A stretch of DNA of 64,000 nucleotides from Paramyrothecium sp. XJ0827 (lineage: Eukaryota; Ascomycota; Sordariomycetes; Hypocreales; Stachybotryaceae): contig JAJFPB010000005.1 of the NCBI GenBank assembly GCA_020881915.1, positions 62,001-126,000 on the forward strand, given 5' to 3'. Made by a program: the position numbers and the translations under genes. The notes under the pieces were generated by a model. The model saw nothing but the letters and a program-made list of their open reading frames with translations. It did not search any database and was not told the DNA's origin. Position 1 is the first letter of the stretch; each line of letters begins with the position of its first letter. This document shows, piece after piece, positions 11,165 to 24,632 of this stretch.

Positions 11165-14100
11165 TTACTTTCCCTTATAGTACTTACTCTTCTTTACCAC
11201 TATAAGCCCTGTATCTAGAAGCCTATAATCGCCAAGGATTTCATGCACTGCAAGGTCTGCCTTCATTTCCTTTACTAGCCAGTTACGTAATTCCAGCGCA
11301 ATAAGAGAGTCAACGCCAAAGGAATCCAGTGGATCATTAATACTCCTATCATCTTCTGCAAAGCCCAAGATCTTGCAGAGCTTAGTCTTTATTGCCTTGG
11401 CGACGGCTTCTCCTGCAGCATCAACTGTCTCTGCCTCCTCAAAAATCGCAGCGTGGCTTTGAACAGTGTTCTTCAATGGGGCAGGGTCGTCGGCCGAGGA
11501 AACAATTTGATGCATCGCGGAGAACAGAGGTCTGTAGAACGGATCCGGAATCGGCAGCCCTTTTCGAGTGATCAAGGTTGGAACTTCAATTCCTGTGACA
11601 ATCTGGCCAGCTTCTGGAGACTGAATCGTGGTGCCTGGATCACAATAGTAATCGAGCAAGGCAAAAATGTCGCGCAGAGATAGAGGAAGGCTATGGCCAC
11701 CTTGCATGACCCGATCATGGATGTGTTTTCGCTCAGCCACCCAGCCTTCCCCGAGGACGAGGCCGAGGTCAATGGCTACGGCCTGCTCACCCAGTGCAAC
11801 TCGGTACCGTGCGAGGGCGTCGAGGAATGTATTACCGGCTGAGTAGTTGGCTTGTCCGGGATTTCCGAATATGCAAACCGCAGAGGACAGCATCACGAAG
11901 AAATCCATTCTCGACGGCAGAGCAGCGTGCAAGTTCCACGACCCCTGGACTTTTGGTCGAACAGATTCACACCATTCCTGGTGTGTCATGGTTGCAAAAG
12001 GACGGTCCTAGTGAACGAGTTAGCATTGGTCGCAGCTGTCTCCGTCAAGACTCACCCGAATCACCATGGACGCTTGTATACAGCCTTTGATGGGCGGCAT
12101 TGTCTCCGATGCGGCCTTGAGAGCCTCTCGTACGGCGTCTTCGTCGCTAATGTCGCATACCTCATAACGCAAGTTGACACCCTGGGCTTGAAGTTTCGCA
12201 ATGGTTGCGAGTCTTTCAGGATTGTCTCCAGGGCCAGACCGCGAGAGCAGGAGGATATGCGATGCTCCACGGCGGGCAAGCCACTGAGCAATCTGACGTC
12301 CGATGCCACCAAGGCCCCCAGCAATTACGTAGGTGACGTCCTGGGAAAGTTGATAAGGCGAGTCATCGCTCTGCCTGACGGGAACAACTGCATCATCGTC
12401 CACCGTGAGCACAATTTTGCCCATTGATTTCCCACTGACTATGAGCCTAAGAGCCTGGTCGACCTGTGCGATGGGGTAGTACTCGATGGGCGCTACCGGC
12501 CGAAGTATGCCAGTCGCCATCAGATCGAAAATTGTTTGCAACATTTCCTGGTTGGACTGCTTGACCAGAGCCGCCAGATCAACACCAGTAAAGGAAGTGT
12601 TTCTTATGAAAGGAGCCATGGGCAAGTAGCCGCGGGTATCGATATCCTTCCGGCCAATCTCGACGAACCGGCCAAACTCAGCGATGACCTCCCAAGAGGC
12701 AACAAGGAGCTTTCCAGACAATGAGTTTAGGATAACATCAACTCCTCGTCCCTTTGTCATGCGTTTGATACCGTCTGCAAAAGAGGCATTGCGGCTATAG
12801 AATATGTGGTCCTCCTGGACTCCGTATTCTTCCACCAAAAGCTTCCGCTTCGCAGCTGAGCTGCACGTTGCATAGATTTCAGCCCCGATATGATTGGCGA
12901 TCTGCACTGCTGCTTGGCCTGTTCCGCCTGCAGCAGCATGAATCAGCACGCTTTCGCCTTTCCGCAGCCGCGCAACTTTGATGAGGCTAAAGTACGCCGT
13001 GCAAAATGCAGTGATGATGCCGGATGCTTCCTCTGTTGAAATTGAGTCGGGAATTTTGACGACATGTGATTCGGGTACTCGTACGGCACTTTTGTAGGTG
13101 CCCAAAGATCCGACGGCAACCCGGTCACCTGGCTTGAGTCTCGTCACGTTCTCTCCAACCTTGGTGACATGTCCGGCGCATTCCGAGCCAAGATAGGGTG
13201 CATTGACACGGCCAAGAAGAGTCAGTGCATCCTTAAAGTTAACGCCAATAGCTCGAACTTGGACTTCTACCTGGTCCTTGCCGAGGTGCGTAGAAGAAGC
13301 CGACGGATCTTCGACCCATTCGAGCGTGTCCAACAACCCCGGGGTTCGTATGTCCAATATGATGGGAGACCCCAACGCGAACTTCCTCGGATAGACCATG
13401 CTATGAGCTCGCGAGAAGATGTGATGATCCACGTATTTGGCCTGACGCAAGCGGCCAACGGTAATGTAACCGGAATGCTCCACATATTCTAGTTCTTCTG
13501 TTGCTGAAATTTCTTGGTTCTTCGGCTTGTAAACCGCGTTCCACACCTTTTCCATCTTGCCAACAAGAACGTCCACTGAGAGGTTCCGTGACTCCAGTGT
13601 CAATGTTATGATACGTTTGGAAGGATTCTCGCTCCGGCAAACTCTCACCAAACCCTCGACCATGGCCCAATATGGCGGGGAGTTGGGGCTTGTGTCATGC
13701 ATTTGAATCCAATAAACTGACTTCGCAGTTGTAAGGATTTTTTGGTAGAGGCGAAAGGTTTCCTCGTCTGGATCATGCAAGTGGGCCATCCCAAGATCAG
13801 CCAGAAGGATGCAGTGCTTGGTCGACAGATCGGCGCTGACGACTTGGTTGAGTGTTAGAATTTCTGCCCTTGAGGTGTCTGAGCTTTCTCTGCGTCGAAA
13901 CTCGTCCGCTACTTGAAGCTGCATTTTGCTACTCTCGTGAACAACAAGGGCTATACCGCGAGTCTCGAAGATAGTTGACGCGAGCTCGTGAGACGACCCA
14001 TTCGTGCCCTCAAGAACCGAAGATATCATTATGCTACCCCTGTGGGTTAAGGTCGTGTCATGAAACACCTGATCCGTTCCTGAGAATTGCGTCTGCTTCA

Positions 14101-17100
14101 GCACCGCATCCCAATGACCCTCATCAATCAGAAGGCCATGCTGGCGGTCTATATTTCGCCACCATTCCGGCCTGGACCCAAGGATGAAGCCGATATCATC
14201 CTCGTCTCTTGTTGTAGTCTCGAGCACAATTAATTTTCCGCCTTGCCTCAGCAGCTTTTTAATGTTGGATAGCGTGTGGCTCAAATCCTTTGTGTTATTA
14301 AGGGCATGAGCCACGATAACGTCATATCCTCCGAGAGTCAACCCTTGAGCCTTGGGACTCTTTTCAATGTCCAGTGTGCGGTATTGAACTCTGTCGAATG
14401 TGCTGAATTTCTCCTTTGCCTTGTCTACAGATGAGAGGGTTGCATCTGTAAACATATACTCTGCACATCGAGGGCCTTGTGTGACGCTTGCAACAACTTC
14501 TAGGATAGTGCTCGTAGTGGCACCGTTCCCAGCCCCAATCTCCAAGAATTTGAGGCCTGGGTTTTTGTGAACCATAAGGTCCAAGTATGCCCCGAGCATT
14601 TTAGAAGCTTTTCCTTGTGTATCCACCTCGTAGATACCGGCAAGGCTTCCTGTAAATATCGTTTGTGAGTCAATCTCTCCTGCAAGAATATGTTCAAGTT
14701 GTCGAGATACCAAGGCCATGGCTTCTCCTTTGTGGCCGGTCGACTCTAGGTTCTTGATCAAAGTGTCCAGACGTTCGCCTGAAGGTAGAGAGTCTAAGTA
14801 AGTGTCTACGTTTGTTGCCTGGTAGTGGTCTAGTCTAGCCTGCAACCACGCACGGTAATGCTTTTGAGATGGACTCGTAGCCTTTCCAGATAAATTTAGA
14901 TCATCAAAGGCTTGTTTGATTGACCCAATCATAACGGGTCGGGCTTCTTGAAACCAATTATCTTCCTCCAAGTCTGCGGGACGAGATTGAGAACAGAATT
15001 TCGAAATTTCTGAGGCATCGAGCAAGGCAATGTCCGCCTTCCAAACCATCTCGTGGCACATTGCTGTCACGGGCTGTTCAGCATCGTCTATGTCATGGTC
15101 CCGAGCGACAGCCGTCATCTCCAATTCCTCGACTTGGACTCTAACATCCATTTCAGGCTTTGAGAAGACCGTTGCTGAAGCGAGAGCACCGCGTTTACCC
15201 ACATGTTGAGCACGCATGTGAGCAACCTCAGAACCCTCTTCAGACGCTGTTTGTAGCCCTGCACCCTTCCCTGATATCCACAACCGTGTCAAGCGTGATG
15301 GGACCAAGGTCGCCATCGTTCCAGAGAGCCCGTTGCTGAGGACAGGGATTGCTAGCTGGAAAATACTGTCCAAAGTGCCAGGGTGAATGGTGGGTTTGGC
15401 TTCAGACGAGACGTGAATGCCGATGGGGAGTAGGTTTGCATGAGCTTGATCATCTGTATAGTGGATATTTGTGAGGCCTTGAAATGAAGGCCCATACTGG
15501 AGACCGGCTATTTCATCTGCTTTGCGATATAGCTCGCTAGCATCGATGGAGCTGCTGCACAATAATATGCCCTGATTTAAGTCTGCCTCTGCTTGGTCTC
15601 GTTTGTTCTTCTCCTCGTCTTGGCCATTAATGTCCAGAGGGGTAATTTCTGCTTGGCGCAACATGACGAGCCCGTGGCAGACCTCGTCCCAGATCTCACG
15701 AGACTTGTTGACAAATACTCGGAACTTGTACTCTGTATCTTCACCTCTGCCCGCCTTCGACATGGGCACCAAGTTGATCTCAACCTCGGCACCTTCTGGA
15801 CCTTCAGGGACCACGATTGGCGCAGCAAAGGTAACGTTGGCTAGTTCAATATCATGCTGGCTATTTTCCTCCAGCTGCTTGAGAGCCTCGATCGCCATCA
15901 CAATCACTCCAGCAGCTGGATACCAAATTTCGCCATGAAGACGATGGTCGGAGACCCAGGGGAGTTCGTCTTTGGAGATTTTGCATCTCCATCTGGCATC
16001 CAACGGGTTCCAGTCAGCCACACGGGTGCCTATAAAGGGATTGTTTGCATGAACGCGATGCCTTATGAGCTTAGATCTGCTTGATTCTGCCCAGTAAACA
16101 GTGGAATGGTTGAATGGGTAAGGTGGTAGATCAACGACAACTTGTGGCTTTTGCCCCGACTCGGACATGCCTGCAAGGACGGCCTGTTCCAAATCGACGT
16201 CGAAACCATGGCAGAAGAGTTCGCCAATTGATTCGAGCACCGTGTTTTCCGCAGGCTTGTTTCTCACCAGGAGAGATGAGTATGAGAGCTCTTTTCTTCC
16301 GTACCCGTCAATTATCTCCCGCAGGGGTCCCTTTAAGGCTGCGTGCGGGCCAACCTCTAGCCAGCCATGCACCACAGGGTGTTTGGAATGACTGCCATCA
16401 ATGACCTTGATCATGTCATGAGAATTGCTTACACAACAGATGCCAATTGCCTCATTGAACCGCACTGGAGAGACCATGTTCCGAGCCCAATAGTGGCCGG
16501 AACAGACGATTTCTGTACTCACAACACCTGGTTCAACTGAAGAAATCATCTTCGTACTTGTCGGATTTCCGGGGCGAAGATTGGAGAGGCAGTCAATGTA
16601 CTGTGCTGACACCGTCTCCATCTGAGGCGAATGGTAACCGACATCAACCTTGAGCTTCCTGGCAAAAATGTCCTTTTGGCCCAGATAATTGACGACCATT
16701 TCTAGAGCGGGAACGGAACCAGAGATCGTTGTGTTGCGCGGACTGTTTATGCAGCTGATGGTGATGGAATCTGCAAAAAAGCCAGGCTCCGATTCCTTTT
16801 CCAACTCTCCAAGCTCATGTAGAAGTTTCTTGGTGGAGAGACCGATACTGGCCATGCCACAAGATTTTCTGGACTCCATTGAAACTTTTGAACATAGAGT
16901 GCCTCGGAAGTAGGACACTCTCAGAGCAGATTCGTGAGAAAGATGCCCTGCGCAGTAGGCAGCTGCAATTTCACCAGACGAATGACCAACGACGACTGCA
17001 GGCCGGACACCGAGCCAGGCTAAGAGATCAACGAGAGCTATCTGCAAGGCTGTAGTGGCTGTTTGGCTAAATTCCGGAGAGTTGATCCGGCTCTTGCCGT

Positions 17101-19184
17101 CACCAGCACTCAATTCATCTGTGGAATTAGTTTAGATCGACATGTGATGATTGCGACTCACCAAGAAGATGCCACTTGCAGCCTATGTCGTGTAGATGAT
17201 TCTGCGACTTGGCCAAGCTTGCTTTGAATACTGGCCATGAAATCAAGCTATATCCCATGCCCGCCCATTGAGCCCCTTGCCCAGTGAAAATAAGACCAAG
17301 CTGAGATGGAGCCGCTCTTTGTGTCCGAATCGGCCTCGACAAAGACTTTTCTATTCCTTGAAAGTCCGAGAGCGATCCAATAAGTGCGTAAGATTTCCAG
17401 TCTAGCATTGTTCGATGTGTATTCAAAGTAAAAACAACATCGTCAAGAATATTTAAGGGGCCGACTCGACAGGCCCCCAACGAGGACAACGTCTTGGCTT
17501 GTCTGGAAATGCCGCCTTCATCGGCAGCTGACAATACAACTAGCCTAGGCCGTGAAGTTTCATGTGTTTCGTGGTTGACATAGCCATTGGTGCCGTTGGT
17601 GCCATTCGCATTGATCAAGGCCTTGTGAATATTGGAAATGCCATTGTGTCCATTGTGGAAACCATGAGAGGTCCCGTTGCTGCGAACGCCATTTGTTACA
17701 TGGGACACCTTGAGTGTGTTATTCGATCCCCACAGGGTGAATAGTGAGCGGTAGCGAGGCAGTTGACTCCCTACATCGTACAAATAACTGTCAGTTGCTT
17801 CGAGGATAGCGTGTGAATTAGAACCTCCAAAACCGAAAGAGTTGACAGATGCTCGGCGTGCATCATTTCCTCCCGGCCAAGGAATACACGTCGTTGGAAA
17901 CCGAAGGTTGAAGAAATCGGCGTCGATGTTGGGATTGAGCTTTTCAAAGTTCGTGTTAGGCGGTATGATGCCCTTTTCCAAGGCCAGAATTGCCTTAACA
18001 ACACCGGCTAGGCCGCTGGTGCCCTCGAGATGACCCACGTTGGATTTAACTGCTCCGCTGTGGTAGAGTCAGCGATTGTCAGATGCCTAGCCTTCTTAAC
18101 TTACACATAAATAGGATCTTGCGGAGACCGGTGTCTAAAAAAAGCCTGCCCGATTGCCCTGGCCTCTATCGGGTCGCCAACAGCAGTGCCAGTTCCGTGG
18201 GCTTCAAAGAATCGCGTGTATTTCATATCTAAACCAGCCTTTCTGTACGTCTCCTGTATAAGCCTAATCTGCATATCCTTGCTGGGCTGGGTAATACCGG
18301 TGCTGGTATATCCGTCTTGATTCGTGCCGACGGAGCGAATCAGTGCCCTGATAGGATTTCCATCCGCTATTGCCTTGGACAGTGGCTTCAGCAGTAAAGA
18401 TGCAAAGCCTTCACCTCGACCGTAGCCATCGCCCTTGGCATCAAAGCTGTTGCATCTACCAGTCGGCGATAGAAAGCTCATGTTGCTTAGGGAAACACTA
18501 AAGTCAGGGGTTAAGATGGCGTTGGAGCCACAAACAAGAGCCATCTCGGATTGACCTGTATGTAATCCTTGACATGCGAGGGCAAGGCTGGTCAAGCTGC
18601 TTGAGCAAGCTGTATCAACATACATGCTTTCCCCGCGAAGATCGTAGAACCAGCTGATGCGGTTTGCTTGCATGGAGCCAGCAGTTCCCAAAGAGTTGTA
18701 CTTTGGGATGGAGTCTAGATCTTTGAACTGGATGTTCGAGTAGTCTGTGGTGAATGTGCCAACATGGACTGAGACTTTTCTTCCGGCGACGTCTCGCATC
18801 CGCAGCCCTGCATTCTCAAGGGCGTGATATGTTGTCTCTAGCAGGAGACGCTGTTGCGGATCCATCGCAATGGCTTCGTGTGGAGCAATGGAAAAGAAGC
18901 CAGCATCGAAGCTTCCAATGTTGCCCCTGAGGAAGTGGCCATCTCGAGAATTGATCTGCCGGTATTCAGCGGTGATTGGCACATGTTGAGGGTCTACTCA
19001 CGGTGTTCTTTCGTTTCGTATCAGGATGCCAGTAGGCATCGATGTTGAGCCGATCGCTCGGATACTCAGAAGCAGCACATCTTTTTTCAACGAGCATCTG
19101 CCAGAAGCTCTCACAATCCTCTGCCCCGCCGGGAAATCGAAAGCCCAGCCCCACAACCGCTATGGGCTCCAGAGTGTTCATCAT
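11165..19184 (-). CDS. Highly reducing iterative type I polyketide synthase
   Basis: A 2,611-residue HR-PKS from five exons: 19184-19002, 18955-18105, 18057-17162, 17118-12056 and 12007-11165; phases agree throughout. Domain order is KS (DTACSSS, EAHGTG, NVGHLEG), AT (FTGQGAQWAGMG, GHSSGE), DH (HRLHGEIWYP and a downstream DSIFQ), cMT (LEIGAGNGAT), ER (HAAAGGTGQAA), KR (GGLGGIGR, QANYSAGN) and ACP (GVDSL). Every catalytic motif I can check is present, so the enzyme looks functional and should make a reduced, possibly C-methylated chain from malonyl-CoA. There is no thioesterase, reductase or carnitine acyltransferase domain after the ACP, so release must be in trans. The FSH1-type hydrolase immediately upstream fits that role. 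The protein ends about 20 residues after the last ACP helix in a Lys/Tyr-rich tail. The product is not predictable. Confidence 0.96.
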
Positions 19185-20296
19185 AACTCTGATGGGCAAA
19201 TGGGATATAGGGACAGATGTGCAGAAGGATGCTACAATGTCTTTTGAGACTTCTTAGAAGGGATGACTGTTTGATAGCTAGGCAGAGGATAAAGAACGAA
19301 ACGAAACGCATTCGAGTCTCCCGACCGTTCTACATGAGGCCTAACTCAGTATGAATTGGGCTGAGCTTGCTTAGTCGAATGATTTAGCCTGTAGAAAACT
19401 GCTACCTGCCTATCAAAGAACATCGACACGAATAGTACTTCGAGCTACAGCCACGAACTTTGGCCGAGATCGAGACATTTCTACACAGCCCTTATTCGGC
19501 TCACGTGCCTGAGCGGCGTAGTTCCGTGCAACAGTATGTAGTTGCCGGGCGTGTGATCGGGGGCCAGAGTTCATCTTCAGATGACAAAACATGATGGGTA
19601 ACAGTCGGGGTGGACTGATAGGGTCCGAGAATGCATTCCTGTCACCATCAATTTTTAGTCTCTAACAGACCTAATCACCGGCAATATGTAAGTAAACAAC
19701 CATCCTCATATCTGTCACTTGCATCCTCGCCAGCTTTACATCTTACTGCAACCCAACGATGCAGAAGCGACGGTAGCATTACCACGAGCTATTTGGTGGG
19801 GAAAGCGACGGTAGTATTGTGAAAAGGACTTTGGTGTCGATCCATCCAACAATGCTGCATGGGCGGTTGCGGGCGGAGGGAATTATTTCAGGGCTGAAAG
19901 CGCAGGGGCGGGCGTCTTACCGTGCTTAGACGAGGTTACACGCATAACTGTGCCCCTAGAAAATCTGGAAAGGGGCGAGTGAAACCTGCATGGACGTGCA
20001 TCTGACTGGTCTCATCACTGTCGGAGATGGAGAGGTACAGCAGATTTGGCGGCCAATCGCGTACAAAGGCCCTGACAGTTCTACTCATACCTACGTACAG
20101 GCGTTGACGTCGCATTGTGTATTCTTAGTGGCTCACTAGACAAAGTCACACTGACTTGGAGCTGTGCATCTAGTGATTGGGTTGAATAATGTTTCATGGC
20201 ACCAACAAACGCCAACGAAGGAAATTTACCAGAAGAGCTAAACCAAAAACTCATGTCTCTTATAGGAGTTGTCTCCTGCAGTTTCAGGCCACCCCC
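19185..20296. promoter_or_regulatory. PKS upstream region
   Basis: 1.1 kb between the PKS start codon and the 3' end of the FSH1-type hydrolase, both on the minus strand. It must contain the PKS promoter. I did not identify a convincing repeated binding site for the cluster regulator. Confidence 0.5.
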
Positions 20297-21129
20297 CTAC
20301 GAAGAGACTCTCATCTCGGCCCGGGTAATGCATTGGCGGGCAACTTTAACCGAGTCCAGGAGGGCATCCTTATCCTTGATGCCAGGAAACTCATGGCCAC
20401 TCCCGTGTACGTGAACGGACAAGAGCTCAGGGTCACAAATGCCCTGGACTCCGTGACACTGCTCCCTCATATCATCCTCAGTTCCATAAACAATTGAAAC
20501 AGGAATTGGGATGGTATTTTTCACATGGGCAGTACCGTCCAGGAGAGCCACCTCTCCTCTTTCGATCCATGCAGACTGCTCGTATGCCTGCACTGGAGAG
20601 AAAAGAATTGCACAACGAAACATGCATGGTTTTTCCGGGTGAAGATGCTGCTTACGCAAGAGCAGGGTGGCAATCAGGCCAGCACCTTGGGAGTAGGCCA
20701 AGACGCCGTCAAAAGGGCCCTCGGCCTCTATATAAGCATCCAAGTTGACCACTGCCGCGTCGTAACTATCCTGTGAAGTGATGTTGTAGTATGTGTAGCC
20801 CTCTGTAGAGATGGAAGGCCGATCTATCTCGGTTAGACGGTAAGCTGATCATCTCATTTGCTCACAACAGACCTGAAGTTCCTTGCCACGGAATTGACGC
20901 CTGAACATACTCGTACGTATGCTGATCAGCGAGTTCATATCGAAACGCCGCTTATGAGAGTCAGTGCTATTCTGTCTGCTGCTGAACCATGGCCATTCCG
21001 CTTACATGTTTGTAGTTTGAACATCTGCATCTGAGTTAGTCAAGCGTGGCTTTGTAGCAGACAAGCCGTGAAAAGAATGGTACCGACATGATTGTTTTCT
21101 CCAAGGCCATGTAAACAGAGGAACTTCAT
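20297..21129 (-). CDS. FSH1-family serine hydrolase, likely trans-acting PKS thioesterase (LovG-like)
   Basis: Alpha/beta hydrolase of the FSH1 family. The start ATG at 21129 opens with MKFLCLHGLGENN, the family signature. Short exons then give a FKLQTSAFRYEL motif after splicing, and the main exon runs from about 20815 to 20297. The catalytic triad is visible: nucleophile Ser in AYSQGA, Asp in YGTEDD, His in GSGHEFPG. Three small introns are needed in the first 300 bp; their exact edges are my best reading. In fungal HR-PKS clusters, FSH1 enzymes such as LovG hydrolyse the finished chain from the ACP. The adjacent PKS lacks its own release domain, so that is the expected role here. The gene is transcribed in the same direction as the PKS, immediately upstream of it. 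Confidence 0.88.
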
Positions 21130-22010
21130 TTTGACGAATGTTACTACTGTCGGTAGATGATGTTCTTTCAAGACGCAATCGTCAATACAATGTTCATCTG
21201 GATGAACAGATGCTTGATAAAATGATGCGACAATTGAGGGGAGCAAGAGTTACCAGGTGGGGGAATGCAAGAGGCACAGCGATAACGCCACGATCATTCA
21301 GGACTTCTTACCCCCTGGCTTATCAGACCATCTCAGTTACATTGGCACACCCTCAGGCGAATCCTGAATGCATACGCCACTGAGCAGGTAAAGGAACAGA
21401 CTATAGGATTGCGTGCTGCGGTAGCATCTGGAAAAATCATTACGAGACCGGGCCACCTAGCTCGCAGAATACGCCTTGCTGGCAGACTGCAGTCAAATCA
21501 TTGGCCAATTGTTACCGGATTCTTGTGTCAGTGGGATCATTATAGGGGACCGTCGAAAGAGTCAATTACAGGGGACTGTACGGTTGTTTGGAATCATACC
21601 ACCTACCACTTCGGGGTTTGACTGTCATTAGAATGCATGAGTACCATTACGATTGTGATTCCCGCGGCGTCCACCTAAAAGTTTTCTTCCAAGCATGCAG
21701 TGACAGCGGCCCCGTTACCAATAGCACTGTTGAAGATCTTAGCCATCCATTGTGATCTCGTAGCATTTCTAGTTTCGTTGTACAGCTGGAATATTTGTTT
21801 TGCTACAAGATATTATTTGTTTTGCTACAAGATATTAGGCGTACAAGGTAGTTTCAATGCTTTAAGTTGTACAATACGTAATGTACTCGACATTTGTAGT
21901 ACTCTCATGTAGTGATGTGATTCAGTAGTCGTTAACCGCCTCAAGCAGAATTACAGAGGTTTCTGAACATGACAAGTCTCTGGGCTTACAGCATCGCTTA
22001 ATGTACAGGA
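21130..22010. other. Intergenic with a short tandem duplication
   Basis: No gene recognised. Contains the perfect tandem duplication at 21793-21836 and the presumed promoter of the hydrolase. Confidence 0.55.
21793..21836. repeat. Perfect 22-bp tandem duplication
   Basis: Two identical 22-nt units, 21793-21814 and 21815-21836, each containing TTTTGCTACAAGATATT. A recent slippage-type duplication is the simplest explanation. Confidence 0.95.
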
Positions 22011-23612
22011 CTATCCTACCCATTCATGCCTCGTTATATATCCGCCCTTCATGCTGTTGAGTTCAATATCACTCCCTGCAGGTATAGCAGGAGATGATAG
22101 ATTAGTTTGAGACTCTGTAAGCGTTTGCTGTTCTATGGTCGTTGTCCGCGTCACGGACTTCTTTGCGTTACTGCTGATATTCGCCGAACCAGAGCTTAAC
22201 TTTTCCCTTGTAGAAGAGTTTTGCGAGTGCTTGCGAGATGAACAGAACTTAAAGAGGCCTTGGATGCTAGGCAAACAGGCACATATTATTCCAATGTGCA
22301 ATTCGATGACTGATACGGTGCCGAGATTGGTAGTATTTTCTGAGGAACGTCAGTCCTCTGACCGCTGTATGGATGAAGTGCTTACTGGTTATATTTTCCG
22401 AGCTCGTAAACTCCCCTATTTTTGGGTATCGGATGATGCTGACTATGATGGTGCTGTGCTTGGTCGTCAGCAGGCTTTCAATATCCATCCTCGGAAATGC
22501 TTACGCGGCACCCATTGCAAACATGACCACAACCAGAAGCTTTTTCTGTAGTGTCAAGTTTAGTCGAATGACTAGAGGTACTGGAATCAGCAGCTGCCAA
22601 GAATCAATGACGATTGAAATGATCGCAGTGGCGCGAAAGAAAGCTGCCAAGTCGATGCAATGGCCACTGTGCTCGCCATCCCATCCTTTCCAAAAGTAAT
22701 TGACAGGCGTGCATGGAAAGGATGCTGTGAGGACGAACGCGATAGACTGGCAGTTGATGAGAACAAACGTAAAGATCATGGCAACGCGTCCCCAGTCAAA
22801 TTTGAAAATCCGAATGAGAAACAGGATGAGAGATAGACGTATGAACCAACGACAGGCTGCGTAAAGCACAAAAGAGATGTAGAGGAGCTGCAAGACCACA
22901 TCAGGTTTAGCAAAACATTTTTTTGGTTTGAGCAGTGCGAACCTTCAATATCTCCGTGACATCGTCTGGTGGAACAGTCCAAATGTCATGCCCGACCCCG
23001 AGGTCTCTTACTACAGGCGCGTCAGTCGGAGCATGCCAAACCATCGATGTGTACTTACCAATCAGACTTATGGCAGTAACGCCGGCAGCGCAAATCTACG
23101 GAGACTAGTCAGAAATGTAGCGAAGACGGGCCAAGATGAACGCTTACCAAGGCGAGAATATTGCAAGCGTCATCCCACCAGTAATGAGCATCGTTTAGAG
23201 CCCTCGCAACCAGGCGCAAAATGACTGTAATACAGGCCAACACCATAAAACAGAGAATTACCGGGGCAGTACTTTCGTGGCTGTCCGGCTCAACACCGCA
23301 AAGACTGTGTGTGAGATTCTTCGTTACTGATAGTTGACAACGATTAGTCGCAATCAGAATTTTTGCAAGGGCTGCTAACAGAGAGATTCTCTAATGGTGC
23401 TGTTGGCCCGGACGCATTCAGTTGCTTGGGCGTTGAGATACTCGTTGGCGCAAATGCAATGAGAATCCGTGAACTCGCATGTTGAATTAGATATTGCCTG
23501 AACAAGGCATGAGAGCTGTTTTCAATCAGATAATCGTCAATGATTGGCGCAGAGGGTGCGATTATACCGCCGGTCGAGGAAGCAGCTCGACAACGTCGCT
23601 GAGTGAGGACAT
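22011..23612 (-). CDS. Pth11-like / fungal rhodopsin-domain 7-TM membrane protein
   Basis: Integral membrane protein of the fungal rhodopsin-like/Pth11-related family (the family that also includes the satratoxin-cluster SC4-like proteins). Exons read: an N-terminal start at 23612 (MSSLSDVVELLPRP), then GVEPDSHESTAPVIL leading into a TM segment and ARALNDAHYWWDDACN near 23200. Next comes GVGHDIWTVPPDDV, a long exon with CRWFIRLSLILFLIRI and CTPVNYFWKGWDGEHSGHC, and finally SVIELHIGIICACLPSI with a hydrophilic cytoplasmic tail ending at 22011. At least five introns are required; the first, about 250 nt, is the least certain. The gene is divergent from the MFS transporter. Such proteins often occur in secondary-metabolite clusters, but their function (sensing or membrane scaffold) is not established. 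Confidence 0.82.
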
Positions 23613-24632
23613 GGTTTTTGTCAAGCAGTGAGTCTGAGCCAAAGAGCATGTGAAACAGAAAAGTCGATACGGCGGAAAATGGGAGCCAGTTGCAAATTCA
23701 AGCTTCGCTTTGACCAGTAAATGGTCTTTCGGTAGTAAGAGAGTCCTGTGGGCCTGGGATGATGATAAGCGACCTTGAACACATGGATCAGCGGGTACTC
23801 CCGTTCGGCTGAGACAGAAGGGGAGAGACTCCTCACCTTGCATAGATCTCCACAAAGTCCCTCCGCGCAGATCACGTCATCTCAGCATTCGGTTTTATCT
23901 AGCAGCAAGGTGGGATTGACAACCACAACAGGGCAGCGGAAGCCGCTGCGCTGCAATGACACCTACTACAACAAGAATGCATAATCAACTGCAAGAACAT
24001 GGCACGGACAACTGCAACAACGTGGCACAGAAAACTGCAAGAATGTGGCACGGATTAGTGAGGGAGCGACGTGAACAAGCGCGGCAAGGGGCACAACCAA
24101 CCACGATGGAGATGCATGCAACTGCAGCAATGGGGCACGGATATTCACCTGCCCGTACAGGGAATATTCATGCCTGGGTTGCAACGTCGAATGCTACTCA
24201 CACCAAGATTCCTTCGCCGACGTTCTTCGGCATAACAAAGCGTAATGCCAACAGCGAGGTTCCTCTGAGGGCTTGATGATATGTCACATTGTTACTCTTT
24301 GCGCCCGTGTAACGCTACTGCCCGCAAATGAGCGACGCGCTGAACAAGAATGCAACCAACCCCTCATGTAACGGCTCGCCAACGTATTTGCCTAAGTTCA
24401 GTGGCTCAGTGTCAATGGCGCTTTGTCACGCTTTGTCACGGAATGCCACATAACAGTGTTGTCGATACAATCTTGCCAACCCAGGTTACGCGAAGACGCC
24501 GGTCCGAGGCACCTCCCGGATAAACCGCGTATCGCGATCCTTGTGGTACGGTCTCTTCGCTCCTGCCCGAGCACACTTTGTTTCTCTGCACTTGTGTTCT
24601 CTTCAGACTTGTGGTGTCTTTGGTCTTCCAAC
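23613..24632. promoter_or_regulatory. Shared divergent promoter of 7-TM and MFS genes
   Basis: 1.0 kb between two divergently transcribed genes. It holds a 23-bp imperfect tandem repeat (23986-24141) and a doubled CTTTGTCACG near 24420. No coding sequence is recognised. Confidence 0.6.
23986..24141 (+). repeat. 23-bp imperfect minisatellite
   Basis: Three adjacent 23-nt units at 23986, 24009 and 24032 share the core AACTGCAAGAA and GTGGCACGGA with a few substitutions. A fourth unit lies at 24119-24141 after a degenerate spacer. The array sits inside the divergent promoter region. Confidence 0.88.

Noticed and set aside
11165..11260. Truncated ACP at the PKS C-terminus
   Set aside because: The tail is Lys/Tyr-rich and AT-rich, but the GVDSL motif and the following helices are present, and some HR-PKSs end this way.
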